A stretch of 64,000 nt of DNA from Paracoccus aerodenitrificans. Its GTDB lineage: Bacteria; Pseudomonadota; Alphaproteobacteria; Rhodobacterales; Rhodobacteraceae. This document shows, piece by piece, positions 7,707 through 17,459 of the stretch. Position numbers and translations under genes: made by a program. The stretch is from positions 1,922,001 to 1,986,000 of the forward strand of contig NZ_CP115784.1 in assembly GCF_027913215.1 (NCBI RefSeq), written 5' to 3'. Below the pieces are notes generated by a model. The model was not told the origin of the DNA, did no database searches, and worked only from the letters and a program-made list of their open reading frames with translations. How positions within the stretch are numbered: position 1 is the first letter of the stretch; each line of letters opens with the position of its first letter.

Positions 7707-9089
7707 ATGGCCGACCATAATCTCGATGATATACTGGACCGCCTCGACGCCGATTTGCCGCAGGCTCTGGACCGCCTCATGGAGTTTCTGCGCATCCCGT
7801 CAATCTCGACCGACCCGGCTCATGACGGCGATGTCAGGGACGCTGCAAGCTGGCTTCGGGATGAGCTGACCGGGCTTGGTTTCAGTGCCGAGATCCGGGA
7901 CACGACCGGGCATCCGATGGTTGTGGCCAAGACCGCGCCCGGCGATACCAGACCCTTGCTTTTCTACGGTCATTACGATGTGCAGCCGGTAGATCCGCTG
8001 GAATTATGGACAACCCCGCCCTTCGAGCCTGCAATCGAGGATAGCGATGACGGTCAGGTCATTCGCGGGCGTGGTGCGTCCGACGATAAGGGACAGTTGA
8101 TGACCTTCATCGAGGCCTGCCGGGCATGGAAAGCGGTGAACGGCGATCTGCCTCCGGGGCTGGTCCTGCTGTTCGAAGGCGAAGAGGAATCTGGATCGCC
8201 CTCTCTGGTCCCCTTCCTGAAGGCGAACCGCGACGAATTGGCGCAGTCTCTGGCGCTGATCTGCGATACCGGGCTGTCATCGGATGGCAGACCCGCCATT
8301 GCCACCCAGCTACGCGGGCTTGTTGGGGAAGAGGTGATCATCCGGGCCGCCGATCGCGATCTGCATTCGGGCAGTTTCGGCGGGCTGGCTGCGAATCCGC
8401 TTCAGATCCTGTGCAACGCGCTTGCGGCTCTGAAGGATGAGAACGGCCGCGTGACACTGGACGGGTTCTATGACGGCGTCGAAGATCTGTCTGACGCGCT
8501 GCGCCGGGACTGGGAGGCGCTTGATTTCGACGCCCAAGAGTTCCTGTCCCGCGTCGGGCTGAAGCATCCTGTCGGAGAAAAAGGCCGCCTGCCGCTGGAA
8601 ATGGTCTGGAATCAGCCCACGGCGGAAATCAACGGTATAACCGGGGGCTATACCGGAGACGGTTTCAAAACCGTCCTTCCCGCAGAGGCCCGCGCCAAGA
8701 TCAGCTTCCGCCTGACCGGCACGCAGGACCCGGCCCGGATCCGCGACGCCTTCCGCGCCCATATCCGCGCCCATCTTCCTGAGGATTGCTCGGTCGAGTT
8801 CCACGAACATGGCGGCTCTCCGGCCTCGGTCATGGACACATCGGATCCGGCTTTCGAGTCGGCCAAAACCGCGCTGACCGAGGAATGGGGGCGTGAGGCG
8901 GTGTTTATCGGCATGGGCGGCTCGATCCCGATTGCAGGGGATTTCAAGCGCATTCTGGGGATGGATTCGATGCTGATCGGTTTCGGTCGCGACGATGACC
9001 GCATCCACTCACCGAATGAGAAATACAATGTCGAAAGCTTCTCGAAAGGGGCGAGAAGCTGGGCGCACATTCTGGCCTCATTGCGGTAA
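7707..9089 (+). CDS. M20 family dipeptidase/carboxypeptidase
   Basis: 460 residues, no signal peptide, so cytosolic. It shows the M20 zinc-peptidase signature: GHYDVQPVDP (His and catalytic Asp), RGASDDKGQL (bridging Asp) and FEGEEESGSPSL (general-base Glu and metal Glu), with a lid/dimerisation domain in the middle and MGGSIPI near the end. It resembles the M20 dipeptidase group that cleaves short peptides such as carnosine or Cys-Gly; the substrate cannot be read from sequence. CAGGAA precedes the ATG. It is divergent from hemA and shares the FNR-box region, though nothing shows that FNR affects it. Confidence 0.9.
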   Translation: MADHNLDDILDRLDADLPQALDRLMEFLRIPSISTDPAHDGDVRDAASWLRDELTGLGFSAEIRDTTGHPMVVAKTAPGDTRPLLFYGHYDVQPVDPLELWTTPPFEPAIEDSDDGQVIRGRGASDDKGQLMTFIEACRAWKAVNGDLPPGLVLLFEGEEESGSPSLVPFLKANRDELAQSLALICDTGLSSDGRPAIATQLRGLVGEEVIIRAADRDLHSGSFGGLAANPLQILCNALAALKDENGRVTLDGFYDGVEDLSDALRRDWEALDFDAQEFLSRVGLKHPVGEKGRLPLEMVWNQPTAEINGITGGYTGDGFKTVLPAEARAKISFRLTGTQDPARIRDAFRAHIRAHLPEDCSVEFHEHGGSPASVMDTSDPAFESAKTALTEEWGREAVFIGMGGSIPIAGDFKRILGMDSMLIGFGRDDDRIHSPNEKYNVESFSKGARSWAHILASLR

Positions 9090-9167
9090 CGGTCTCGGCG
9101 GAGGCCCTTCTCAGGGCGCAGCCGCCGGTGACATGCTTCGGTTCAGGGCCGATATCTCATCGCCGTG

Positions 9168-9195
9168 CCTGCCAGTCGCTTCAGCATCTGGCAGG
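9168..9195. terminator. hairpin between convergent M20 peptidase and NRPS genes
   Basis: CCTGCCAG (9168-9175) and CTGGCAGG (9188-9195) form an 8-bp perfect stem with a 12-base loop in the 152-bp gap between convergent genes. No strong T-run follows, so termination is plausible but unproven. Confidence 0.4.
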
Positions 9196-9241
9196 TCCTC
9201 GTTTACCGGAACATGCGTCGCTTAACGCGAAAACCTGTTCC

Positions 9242-12200
9242 CTATCGCTCCGCCGCGCTCATTGCATCTGAGAGGATCGGGGCAATCATCCGGCTTGCCT
9301 CTGGTCCGGTCAGTTCCGAATGCAGGAAGGGCAGTTCATGCGGGACGATATTCCGCGCATAGGCTTGCCAGCGATCCGCGATCAGATCCGGGCGGTCCCT
9401 GTGATCCCGGCCCGCCCGGAGATGGATCAGCTCTCCGTCATAGCGCCGGTGGTGATGCGCCCGCAGAAGCCGGTTATTGCCCGACACGACCCGCACCACA
9501 CCGTCCAGAACCGGCCCGGGCAATGATCCAAGCGCCGAGCCGCTTTGGCGCAGGAACTCCGTCACGGCCCCGGCGCTGTCCAGATTTTGATATGCATCCG
9601 GGTCAAAACCCGCGATCGCCAGCAAGGCCCGCAGCGCCGCCGCATCGTCCGGGTCCGGCTCTTCCCGCCAGACATCCGCCGGATAGGCGTCAAGCAGCGC
9701 GACGATCCCGGTCCGGCGTCCCTTTTCGGCAAGGCTGACAGCCACTTCCTGCGCAATGATGCCGCCAATAGACCACCCCGCCAGATGGATCACGCCCTCG
9801 GGCTGGCTGAAGGCGATCCGCGCCGCATAATCTTCCGCCACTGACAGCAGGCTGTCAGGCGAAAGCGGCATGGTCAGCCCGGGAGACTGCATCCCCCGCA
9901 CTGGACGTCTTGGATCAAGTTCCCGCGCCAGATGCCGATAATTCCATGACAATCCCCCTGCCGGGTGGATCACGAACAGCGTATTTCCCGCCCCCTCTGA
10001 AAGCCGGATCAACGGAGAAATTCCATAGTCAGGCCCTTGTCCGCGCGTATTCAGCACCCGCGCCAGATCCGCCAGAACCGGATTTTCCAGCACCGCGCCA
10101 AGACCGGGATCGTGGCCGAATTCTTCCTCAATGCGCAGGATCAGCCGCACCGCAGACAGCGAATCCCCGCCAAGCGCAAAGAAATCCGCCCCTCGTCCGG
10201 GAGATGTCTTCAGGCCCAGAATCTCGGCAAACAGGGCCGCAAGCCGGGCCTCGTCAGCCGTGGCAGGCGCATCGCTTGTATCGGTGAATGCCGGCGCGGG
10301 AAGCGCCTTGCGGTCCAGCTTGCCATTCGCGGTGACCGGCAGAGCGTCCAGCCTGACCCAGGCGGAGGGCAGCATATAGGATGGCAGCCTCGCGGTTAAG
10401 GCGGCCTCAAGCCCCTCTGTCGCGGCACTGCCTGCGACCCATGCGACGATCCGGTCATCATGCAGCATCACCGCGGCACCCTCGACGCCCGGTTGCTCGC
10501 GCAAGGCGGTTTCGATCTCTCCAAGCTCGATCCGCAGGCCGCGCAGCTTGACCTGATGATCCATCCGGCCAAGGAAGATCACCGCGCCGTCTTCCCGCCG
10601 CATCGCCAGATCGCCGGTTGCGTAAAGCCTTGTGCCGTCATGCATCACGAACCGTTCCGCCGTCAGATCGGGCCGCCCCAGATATCCCCGCGCCAGTTGC
10701 ACACCCGACAGGTAAAGCTGACCCGCCAGCCCCGGAGGCACCGGACGCATGAGATTATCCAGCACATGCAGCCCGGTATTCCAGACCGGCCAGCCTATCG
10801 GCAGGGGATCGCTGACACCGGCATCGGGCTGGAAAAAGCTGACATCCACGGCGGCCTCGGTCGGGCCATAGAGATTATGCAGCGCACCGCCGATCCTTGC
10901 ATGAAAGCGCCGCGCCAGATCGGCAGGCAGAGCCTCGCCCGAACAGAAAACGCGCGGGATGGTCAGCCCCTCACTGGCCGGAGATTGCAGAAAGACCGAC
11001 AGCATCGAGGGCACAAAATGCACAGCCGTAATCCGGTGCTCGCGGATCAGTGCGGCGATGGCAGCGGGATCGCGATGCGCTTCGGGCGGGGCCATGACCA
11101 GTGTCGCGCCGGATATCAGCGGCAGAAAGAACTCCCATACCGATACATCGAACGTGGCCGGGGTTTTCTGCAGAATGCGGTCGCGGGCAGTGATGCCGTA
11201 ATGCTCGCGCATCCAGATCAGACGGTTGACGATGGCGCGGTGTTCGATCACCACGCCTTTGGGCTTGCCGGTCGAGCCAGAGGTGAAAATCACATAGGCC
11301 GCATCGCCCGGAGCAGGTCCCTCTGGTGCGGCCCCCGCCTGCGGCCAGTGGCCCGGATGGAAAGCACAGGGCAGATCGCGGTCGGTCAGGATCGCAACCG
11401 GATCGGCCTGTTCCAGAATATCGTCGATGCGGGCACGGGGATGCTCGGGATCGAGCGGTAGATACGCCGCCCCGGCCCGCAGACATGCCAGCAGCCCCAC
11501 GACCAGATCGGTCGAGCGGTCCAGCATGACGGCAACGACGCGCCCCTTCGCGCCCTGCTTTACCAGATATGCAGCAAGTGCAGCGGAGCGCCGGTCAAGA
11601 TCGGCATAGCTGAGCGTCCCGGCCCCGTCCACGACCGCATCAGCCTGGGGTGTCGCGGTCATCTGCGCGTCGATCAGCGCGGCAAGCGTGGTGTTCGGCA
11701 GATCACGCGCCGTATTATTGACCCGTGCGGCAAGAGATTTATCATCCTCACCGGCGGTTGCCACGCGCATCAGGTCGCGGGACGCAATCGCGCCGCGCAG
11801 GAAATCCAGCAGACGCGCAGCATGGGCGCGAATCCCCGGCAGGTCGTACAGATCGGGATTGGCGTCGATCTCGAACCAAAGATCCGGCGCGGCATTGCCC
11901 CGGAAGGTCAGCGTCAGATCATCCACCGCCCCGGCGCCGAGAATATGCAGATCGACATCGAGCCCGGTCATTTTCGGCGCCACATCGAAAGGCTGGACAT
12001 TGACCAGAGGACCATAAAGTCGCCGCGCCCCTCCGATCAGCCTCAGATCGCGGCGCAGATACTCGCTGCGATAGCGGCCATTGCGGCGGGCATCGCGCAG
12101 CGCCGCGCCGACCGCCGCCAGATATTCGCTGACCGAGCCATTTTCGGGCTGATCCAGCCGCAAAGGCAGCACATTCATCACCATTGCAGGCACACGCGCC

Positions 12201-13039
12201 GCCCGGGACCCCATGCGGTTCATTGCCGGAACGCCGATCACCGTGTCCGGCCCGGACCACCGCCGCAGCCACGCGCCGCAAAGTGCCGTCAGCGCGTCCG
12301 CCCAACTGACGCGGGCCTCATCGGCCAGTTCGCGCAGACCACGGCTCAGATCATGCGGCATGGGTTGCGCATGGCGGATGAAGCGATGCCCGCTGACCGC
12401 CCGACCCGGGGCGGGGCCGGTGATTTCGGGCGGATCGGCAAGGCGCTCCTGCCACCATACACGTTGCGCATCGCGGCGCGGATCGACCCGCCACGCGGCA
12501 TCTTCATCCAGAACACGGCTGAGCGGCGCAAGCGGTGCCGGAGGCTCTGCATCGCCCAGAAATGCCGAATAATAGGCTGCCACCTGATTGGTCAGCAGCA
12601 CGAAACCATAGCCGTCAATCGCCAGATGATGGACGCGCTGATACCAGAACCAGCGATCCTCACCGATGCGGAACAGCGAAAACGCCGCCACCGGCCCCTG
12701 CCTCAGATCCACCGCCTGATCGCTATCGGCCTGCATCCGGGCAAGCGCCTCGGCTTCGGGATGGTCATGCAGCGTCAGATCCGCTTCTTCCATGACCGGA
12801 GGCGCATCGAGGCTTTGTTCCGGCCCCTCCTTCCCGTCGCGGAAGATCAGACGCAGCGCCTCTGTCTCGGCAATCGCCCTCTCGACGGCACGGCGGAAGG
12901 CGGGCAGATCAAGATCGCCGCGCAGTTCTAGATACTGTCCGGTATTCAGGATCGGGCTGTCAGGGTGCGAGACCTGCGCATACCACAGGCCTTCCTGCGC
13001 CTCGGTCAGCGGAAACCACATCTCAGGCAGGCTGTCCAT
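9242..13039 (-). CDS. EntF-like nonribosomal peptide synthetase (C-A-T-TE)
   Basis: 1265 residues with four domains. The condensation domain has HHLAIDG at about 137-143. The adenylation domain has the A3 core FTSGSTGKPKG near 583. The carrier domain has GGDSLS with the phosphopantetheine Ser near 958. The thioesterase has GWSIGG near 1089. Residues around FDVSVWEF, HFVPSML, FCSGEAL, NLYGPTEA and AAVDVS match the serine-specificity code of E. coli EntF, so L-serine activation is predicted. The TE implies release of dihydroxybenzoyl-serine units, possibly as a cyclic lactone. ATG 13039 is chosen because MDSLPEMWFPLTEAQ is the natural C-domain start; it overlaps the carrier gene by 17 bp. No MbtH-like gene is visible nearby. 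Confidence 0.93.
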   Translation of the reverse strand: MDSLPEMWFPLTEAQEGLWYAQVSHPDSPILNTGQYLELRGDLDLPAFRRAVERAIAETEALRLIFRDGKEGPEQSLDAPPVMEEADLTLHDHPEAEALARMQADSDQAVDLRQGPVAAFSLFRIGEDRWFWYQRVHHLAIDGYGFVLLTNQVAAYYSAFLGDAEPPAPLAPLSRVLDEDAAWRVDPRRDAQRVWWQERLADPPEITGPAPGRAVSGHRFIRHAQPMPHDLSRGLRELADEARVSWADALTALCGAWLRRWSGPDTVIGVPAMNRMGSRAARVPAMVMNVLPLRLDQPENGSVSEYLAAVGAALRDARRNGRYRSEYLRRDLRLIGGARRLYGPLVNVQPFDVAPKMTGLDVDLHILGAGAVDDLTLTFRGNAAPDLWFEIDANPDLYDLPGIRAHAARLLDFLRGAIASRDLMRVATAGEDDKSLAARVNNTARDLPNTTLAALIDAQMTATPQADAVVDGAGTLSYADLDRRSAALAAYLVKQGAKGRVVAVMLDRSTDLVVGLLACLRAGAAYLPLDPEHPRARIDDILEQADPVAILTDRDLPCAFHPGHWPQAGAAPEGPAPGDAAYVIFTSGSTGKPKGVVIEHRAIVNRLIWMREHYGITARDRILQKTPATFDVSVWEFFLPLISGATLVMAPPEAHRDPAAIAALIREHRITAVHFVPSMLSVFLQSPASEGLTIPRVFCSGEALPADLARRFHARIGGALHNLYGPTEAAVDVSFFQPDAGVSDPLPIGWPVWNTGLHVLDNLMRPVPPGLAGQLYLSGVQLARGYLGRPDLTAERFVMHDGTRLYATGDLAMRREDGAVIFLGRMDHQVKLRGLRIELGEIETALREQPGVEGAAVMLHDDRIVAWVAGSAATEGLEAALTARLPSYMLPSAWVRLDALPVTANGKLDRKALPAPAFTDTSDAPATADEARLAALFAEILGLKTSPGRGADFFALGGDSLSAVRLILRIEEEFGHDPGLGAVLENPVLADLARVLNTRGQGPDYGISPLIRLSEGAGNTLFVIHPAGGLSWNYRHLARELDPRRPVRGMQSPGLTMPLSPDSLLSVAEDYAARIAFSQPEGVIHLAGWSIGGIIAQEVAVSLAEKGRRTGIVALLDAYPADVWREEPDPDDAAALRALLAIAGFDPDAYQNLDSAGAVTEFLRQSGSALGSLPGPVLDGVVRVVSGNNRLLRAHHHRRYDGELIHLRAGRDHRDRPDLIADRWQAYARNIVPHELPFLHSELTGPEASRMIAPILSDAMSAAER

Positions 13040-13247
13040 TGGCGGCCTGCCACCATTCCTGCAGGGTCGTCGCCTCGAAAAAGCGGCTGAAATCGGTCTT
13101 GAGCCCCTCTGACTCCCACCGCAGCAGAAGATCCATGACGCGCATCGAATCAAGCCCGAGATCCATCAGATTGTCATCATCGCCGATCTCCGACGGCTCG
13201 ACATGCAGCAGCTTCGCCAGATCGGCCCGCATCTTGTCTCTGGTCAT
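13023..13247 (-). CDS. stand-alone aryl carrier protein
   Basis: 74-residue carrier domain with LGLDSMRVMDLL; S34 is the phosphopantetheine attachment site. Similarity to the EntB carrier domain is clear from memory (DDDNL-D-GLDS-R-M and RW...DF). In enterobactin and bacillibactin pathways this domain is fused to isochorismatase; here it is free, and no isochorismatase lies nearby. The start overlaps the ligase stop by ATGA and the end overlaps the NRPS start by 17 bp, so the three genes are one operon. It would accept the aryl-adenylate from the ligase and present it to the NRPS condensation domain. Confidence 0.9.
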   Translation of the reverse strand: MTRDKMRADLAKLLHVEPSEIGDDDNLMDLGLDSMRVMDLLLRWESEGLKTDFSRFFEATTLQEWWQAANGQPA

Positions 13248-14854
13248 GCGCTTTCCTCTTTCAGCAACTGATCGCGCAGCGCGGCCCGCAGCGCCTTGCG
13301 GCTGATCTTGCCGACAGCCGTGGTTTCGAAATTTTCCGTGAACACGATCTGATCGGGGATCTTGAACGCTGCAATGCCCCGGCCGCGCATGAAGGCGCGG
13401 ATATCGGCGACGCGCGGCTTTTCCCCCTCGGGGATGATAAAGGCACAGCTTCGCTCGCCCAGATGATCGTCAGGGACCGAGACAACCGCCGCATCGAAAA
13501 TACCGGGATGCGCCAGAAGGTGATCCTCGATTTCCTCGGCAGAGATCTTCTCTCCGGCGCGGTTGATATGATCGCCCGCCCTGCCCTGCACCACCAGATG
13601 CCCCGAGGGCAGACGCTTCACGATATCGCCGGTCCGGTAAAACCCGTCCTCAGTGAAGCTGCGGGCATTCGCGGCAGGTTCATTGTGATAGGCGCGGATC
13701 GTATAGGGCCCGCGCGTCAGCAGGTTGCCCGGCTGGCCCTCCGCCACCGGATTGCCGTCATCGTCCAGCACCAGCACCTCATCGCCGGGGCTGATCGGGC
13801 GGCCCTGGCTTTCGATGACGATATCCTCGGGATCGTCGAGCCGTGTATAATTCACCAGCCCTTCCGCCATGCCGAAGACCTGCTGCAACTGACACCCCAG
13901 CTCGGGGCCGATCCGCGCAGCGACCTCCGGGATCAGCTTGGCACCGCCCACCTGCATCACCCGCAAAGAGGACAGGTCAGGCTTCATCACCCGCGCCGCC
14001 TGCAACCAGTTCAGCGCCAGGGGCGGAACCAGCCCGGTCATGGTCACGCCATGTTCGGCAATCAGCTCGAACGCCATTTGCGGGGCGGGATTGGGACACA
14101 TCAGCACTGCCGCTCCCGCCGAGAGCGCACCCAGAAAGCCGGGACTGCTCATCGGAAAATTATGCGCGGCAGGCAGAGCGGTCATGAACACGTCATCCGG
14201 TGTCAGCCCGCAGATCCGCGCACTTTCACGGACCGAGTAAAGATAATCGTCATGCGTCCGCGGGATCAGCTTCGACAACCCCGTGCTGCCGCCGGAAATC
14301 TGCAGGAACGCCACGCTTTGCGGGTCCGGATCGGGCGGCAATTCGCCGGTATCGGGCAGAGAGGATACAGCCGTGAAATCTCCGCCCTCGCCATGCACGA
14401 ATACGGGCAGATCCCCGGCCACGCGCCCGGCGAGTTCGCGATAATCGAAGCCCTCGAAACGGTCCTCGATCAGATAGGCCGCGGCCTCCGAGCGTTGCAG
14501 GAAATGCGCGATCTCGGTGTCGCGATGGGCGGGCAACGCATAGACCGGGATAAGCCCGGCGCAGAACAGCCCGAAAACCAAAGGCAGGAAATCGGGACCG
14601 TTCGGAAGCTGCATCACAACCCGGTCGCCGGGCCGCAGCCCTACCCCGGCAAAGCGCCGCGCATTGGCCTCGGCTTCGTCCAGAAGCTGCCTATAGCTCA
14701 GCCTGCGCGGCCCGGTCACAGCCAGACGGTCGCCATGATCTGCGGCGCGGCTGCGCAGAAACGCCGGGAAGGTCTCGCCGGTCCACCAGCCTTCGGCGCG
14801 ATATCTCTCGGCAAAGCTCTCGGGCCAGATCTGGACGGGTGCGTTACCGCTCAT
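13244..14854 (-). CDS. 2,3-dihydroxybenzoate-AMP ligase (EntE/DhbE-like)
   Basis: 536 residues. It activates an aryl acid as the adenylate and loads the neighbouring carrier. Adenylation cores are visible: SGGSTGLSKLIPRTH near 188-201, GDIVKR, and GKISRKALR near the C-terminus. The substrate pocket reads H231-N232-F-P-M-S-S237. In DhbE the equivalent His234/Asn235/Ser240 bind 2,3-dihydroxybenzoate, and salicylate enzymes carry Cys at the last position, so dihydroxybenzoate is favoured. The ATG at 14854 has a strong GGGAGG; a longer in-frame start at 14965 is less likely. It is the first gene of the siderophore operon. Confidence 0.92.
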   Translation of the reverse strand: MSGNAPVQIWPESFAERYRAEGWWTGETFPAFLRSRAADHGDRLAVTGPRRLSYRQLLDEAEANARRFAGVGLRPGDRVVMQLPNGPDFLPLVFGLFCAGLIPVYALPAHRDTEIAHFLQRSEAAAYLIEDRFEGFDYRELAGRVAGDLPVFVHGEGGDFTAVSSLPDTGELPPDPDPQSVAFLQISGGSTGLSKLIPRTHDDYLYSVRESARICGLTPDDVFMTALPAAHNFPMSSPGFLGALSAGAAVLMCPNPAPQMAFELIAEHGVTMTGLVPPLALNWLQAARVMKPDLSSLRVMQVGGAKLIPEVAARIGPELGCQLQQVFGMAEGLVNYTRLDDPEDIVIESQGRPISPGDEVLVLDDDGNPVAEGQPGNLLTRGPYTIRAYHNEPAANARSFTEDGFYRTGDIVKRLPSGHLVVQGRAGDHINRAGEKISAEEIEDHLLAHPGIFDAAVVSVPDDHLGERSCAFIIPEGEKPRVADIRAFMRGRGIAAFKIPDQIVFTENFETTAVGKISRKALRAALRDQLLKEESA

Positions 14855-14923
14855 ATGCAAACCTCCCGGATACCGGGCAGTGAAGGATAACACCACGCGC
14901 CATATTCGCGACCTTTCTTGCCT

Positions 14924-14940
14924 GTCAGTCGCGTTCTGAC
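14924..14940. promoter_or_regulatory. inverted repeat upstream of siderophore operon
   Basis: GTCAG (14924-14928) and CTGAC (14936-14940) flank a 7-base spacer, about 70-86 bp before the ligase start. It could be an operator. It is not the Iron-Rhodo form TGA-N9-TCA (half-sites are inverted), so no regulator is named. Confidence 0.3.
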
Positions 14941-15036
14941 TCTGCCGGGACAAAAAGGCAACCAAATCGGTCAGAATTTATGAGCAAAGGCGAGACCGCC
15001 ACACAGGCCGGACAGCCATGCCACGGCATCTGTACG

Positions 15037-15705
15037 TCAGCGGCAATAGCTTTGACGGCTGGTCCATCCGGCGATGAGGTTGCGTTTCGATGCGCTCCGC
15101 ATCGGCATCCAGTCCCGCGCCACACCACCCCAGCCCTGACCGGACCGTGCGACCGCATTATCCCGCCCCACCTGACGCGCGACGATCCGAACGGCGCAGG
15201 CCATATTCTCGGATCCGTTCAGCATCGAACCGCTGCACCCGTAATTCCGCGCGGTTGCCGGGGAAATCTGCATCAGCCCGAGATATCGCCCGCCAGCCCC
15301 TTTGGCGGCAGGGTTATGACTGCTTTCATACCGCGCCAGAGCCGACAGAAGACCGGCCCAGAAGGCACGGCGGTTTTCCGTGGTCTGGGCCGCATAAGAA
15401 GGACAAAACTCCATTACATCCGAAGGCACACGCGACATCAGAGCAGCCCCTTCCGTATCAAGTGCTGCCAGCGTCGCCCGTGTCCATTCGCGGCTTCTAT
15501 CCGTACCGTCCCAGTGCATTGCGGGAAGCTGACCGGCCTGTGTTCGCCGGGTCGCCGCGACCTGCATTTCTTCGGGCGCGTTCGCCGCCAGTCTCGGCGC
15601 CTCAACCGCCGGTTTTCCTGTCGAGGCGCTGTCGCAAGCTGCCAGAGACAGGCAAAGCGCCGCCGCAACCGCGATCCTTGATCCAAAACCCATCTGTCCC
15701 ATCAT
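15037..15705 (-). CDS. lytic transglycosylase lipoprotein (SLT domain)
   Basis: 222 residues. A lipoprotein signal ends in the lipobox LSLAAC with C24 as the acylated residue, so it is probably anchored in an envelope membrane facing the periplasm. The catalytic SLT fold shows ALARYESSHNP (catalytic Glu near residue 127), GRYLGLMQISPATARNYGC, and a C-terminal Cys-containing end. Such enzymes cleave the MurNAc-GlcNAc bond, giving 1,6-anhydro ends during wall turnover or machine insertion. It stands alone between the siderophore operon and gatB. Several Cys residues in the domain could form disulfides. Confidence 0.88.
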   Translation of the reverse strand: MMGQMGFGSRIAVAAALCLSLAACDSASTGKPAVEAPRLAANAPEEMQVAATRRTQAGQLPAMHWDGTDRSREWTRATLAALDTEGAALMSRVPSDVMEFCPSYAAQTTENRRAFWAGLLSALARYESSHNPAAKGAGGRYLGLMQISPATARNYGCSGSMLNGSENMACAVRIVARQVGRDNAVARSGQGWGGVARDWMPMRSASKRNLIAGWTSRQSYCR

Positions 15706-15944
15706 GCGTTTATTCTTCTCTGCTTTGCGTTATCCGATACTTGACCAGACGCAAATATCGTTTCGGTAAAAGCTTCGGGAGCACCCTGTCATAAGCTGCG
15801 TTAAGCCGTCCCGACCCTGATCAACGTGCAGCGCAGAAGAATATTCGACCGATTCCAATATAGCAGCGCCCCGATTCATGCTGCCGCTATTGCCCGTCAG
15901 CGCGGCTCGGCATAGAAACCGGGACAAGCAGACAGGACAGAAAC

Positions 15945-17459
15945 ATGCTCGATCATCTCGAATTTACCACCCCTGAACCCAAGCGCATCGCCGGTGCCAC
16001 CTCGGATTGGGAGCTGGTGATTGGGCTGGAGGTTCACGCGCAGGTCTCCTCGAACGCCAAGCTGTTTTCGGGGGCGTCGACGACATTCGGCGCGGAACCC
16101 AACAGCAATGTGGCCTTCGTCGATGCGGCCATGCCGGGAATGCTGCCGGTGATTAACGAATTCTGCGTGGCGCAGGCGGTGAAGACCGGATTGGGGCTTA
16201 AGGCAGAAATCAATCTGCGCAGCGCCTTCGACCGCAAGAATTATTTCTACCCCGATCTGCCGCAGGGCTATCAGATCAGCCAGCTTTACCATCCCATCGT
16301 CGGAGAGGGCGAAATCATCGTCGATATGGGTCCGGGCATCGCGCGGCGGGTGCGGATCGAGCGCATCCACTTGGAACAGGATGCGGGCAAGTCGATCCAC
16401 GACATGGATCCGAACATGTCCTTCGTCGATTTCAACCGTACCGGCGTCGCCCTGATGGAAATCGTCAGCCGACCCGACATTCGCGGCCCTGAGGAAGCGG
16501 CGGCCTATGTGTCAAAGCTGCGCCAGATCATGCGTTATCTGGGCACATGCGACGGCAATATGCAGAACGGCAATCTGCGCGCCGATGTGAATGTCTCGGT
16601 CTGCAAGCCGGGCGATTACGAACGCTATCAGGAAACGCAGGATTTCAGCCATCTGGGCACGCGTTGCGAGATCAAGAACATGAACTCGCTGCGTTTCATC
16701 CAGCAGGCCATCGAATATGAAGCCCGCCGCCAGATCGCCATTATCGAAGACGGCGGCAGCATCGTGCAGGAAACCCGGCTTTACGACCCGGACAAGGGCG
16801 AAACCCGGTCGATGCGATCCAAGGAAGAAGCGCATGATTACCGCTATTTCCCCGACCCCGATCTGCTGCCGCTGGAAATCGAACAGGCCTGGGTGGACGA
16901 TATCGGCGCAAGCATGCCCGAACTGCCCGACACCAAGAAAGCCCGTTTTGTCAGGGATATGGGCCTGTCCGAATACGATGCAGGTGTGTTGACCGCCGAG
17001 GTCGAGAATGCCGATTATTTCGAGAAAGTGGCGCATGGCCGCGATGGCAAAACCGCCGCAAACTGGGTCATCAATGAGCTTTTCGGCAGGCTGAACAAAG
17101 AGGATTTGACCGTCGAGACTTCGCCCGTCTCCGCCGGCCAGCTTGGCGGCATTATCGACCTGATCGCCAAGGGCGATATCTCGGGCAAGATCGCCAAGGA
17201 TCTGTTCGAGATCGTCTGGACCGAAGGCGGCAACCCCGCCGAGATCGTCGAAAAACGCGGCATGAAGCAGGTCACCGATCTGGGCGCGATCGAGGCTGTC
17301 GTGGACAAGATCATCGCTGAAAACCCCGCTCAGGTCGAAAAGGCCAAGCAGAACCCGAAACTTGCAGGCTGGTTCGTCGGTCAGGTGCTGAAGGCGACCG
17401 GCGGCAAAGCGAACCCGGCGGCGGTCAACGAGCTGGTGGCGAAGAAGCTGGGCGGATGA
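15945..17459 (+). CDS. gatB: Asp-tRNA(Asn)/Glu-tRNA(Gln) amidotransferase subunit B
   Basis: 504 residues. GatB is the kinase/transferase subunit that phosphorylates the misacylated aminoacyl group and amidates it with ammonia from GatA. Family signatures: [57 protein letters not shown] and [10 protein letters not shown]. The C-terminal YqeY-like tail domain ends in [21 protein letters not shown] precedes the ATG. gatA and gatC are about 31 kb away at 48.8-50.6 kb, so the complex is encoded in two places. The stop overlaps the next gene by ATGA. Confidence 0.97.
   Translation: MLDHLEFTTPEPKRIAGATSDWELVIGLEVHAQVSSNAKLFSGASTTFGAEPNSNVAFVDAAMPGMLPVINEFCVAQAVKTGLGLKAEINLRSAFDRKNYFYPDLPQGYQISQLYHPIVGEGEIIVDMGPGIARRVRIERIHLEQDAGKSIHDMDPNMSFVDFNRTGVALMEIVSRPDIRGPEEAAAYVSKLRQIMRYLGTCDGNMQNGNLRADVNVSVCKPGDYERYQETQDFSHLGTRCEIKNMNSLRFIQQAIEYEARRQIAIIEDGGSIVQETRLYDPDKGETRSMRSKEEAHDYRYFPDPDLLPLEIEQAWVDDIGASMPELPDTKKARFVRDMGLSEYDAGVLTAEVENADYFEKVAHGRDGKTAANWVINELFGRLNKEDLTVETSPVSAGQLGGIIDLIAKGDISGKIAKDLFEIVWTEGGNPAEIVEKRGMKQVTDLGAIEAVVDKIIAENPAQVEKAKQNPKLAGWFVGQVLKATGGKANPAAVNELVAKKLGG

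Noticed and set aside
10460..11461. Long open frame on the plus strand inside the NRPS gene
   Set aside because: Antisense to a clearly real C-A-T-TE protein; composition is Arg/His/Pro-rich as expected for the shadow of a high-GC gene and no domain is visible. The same holds for long antisense frames in hrpB, glcDEF, gatA and gatB.
14974..14986. Iron-Rhodo box before the siderophore operon
   Set aside because: Half-sites read TCA...TGA, the reverse of TGA-N9-TCA, and the spacing is different.
15706..15944. Possible small gene or RNA in the 239-bp gap before gatB
   Set aside because: No frame with a ribosome site and no stable stem series; it probably holds divergent promoters only.
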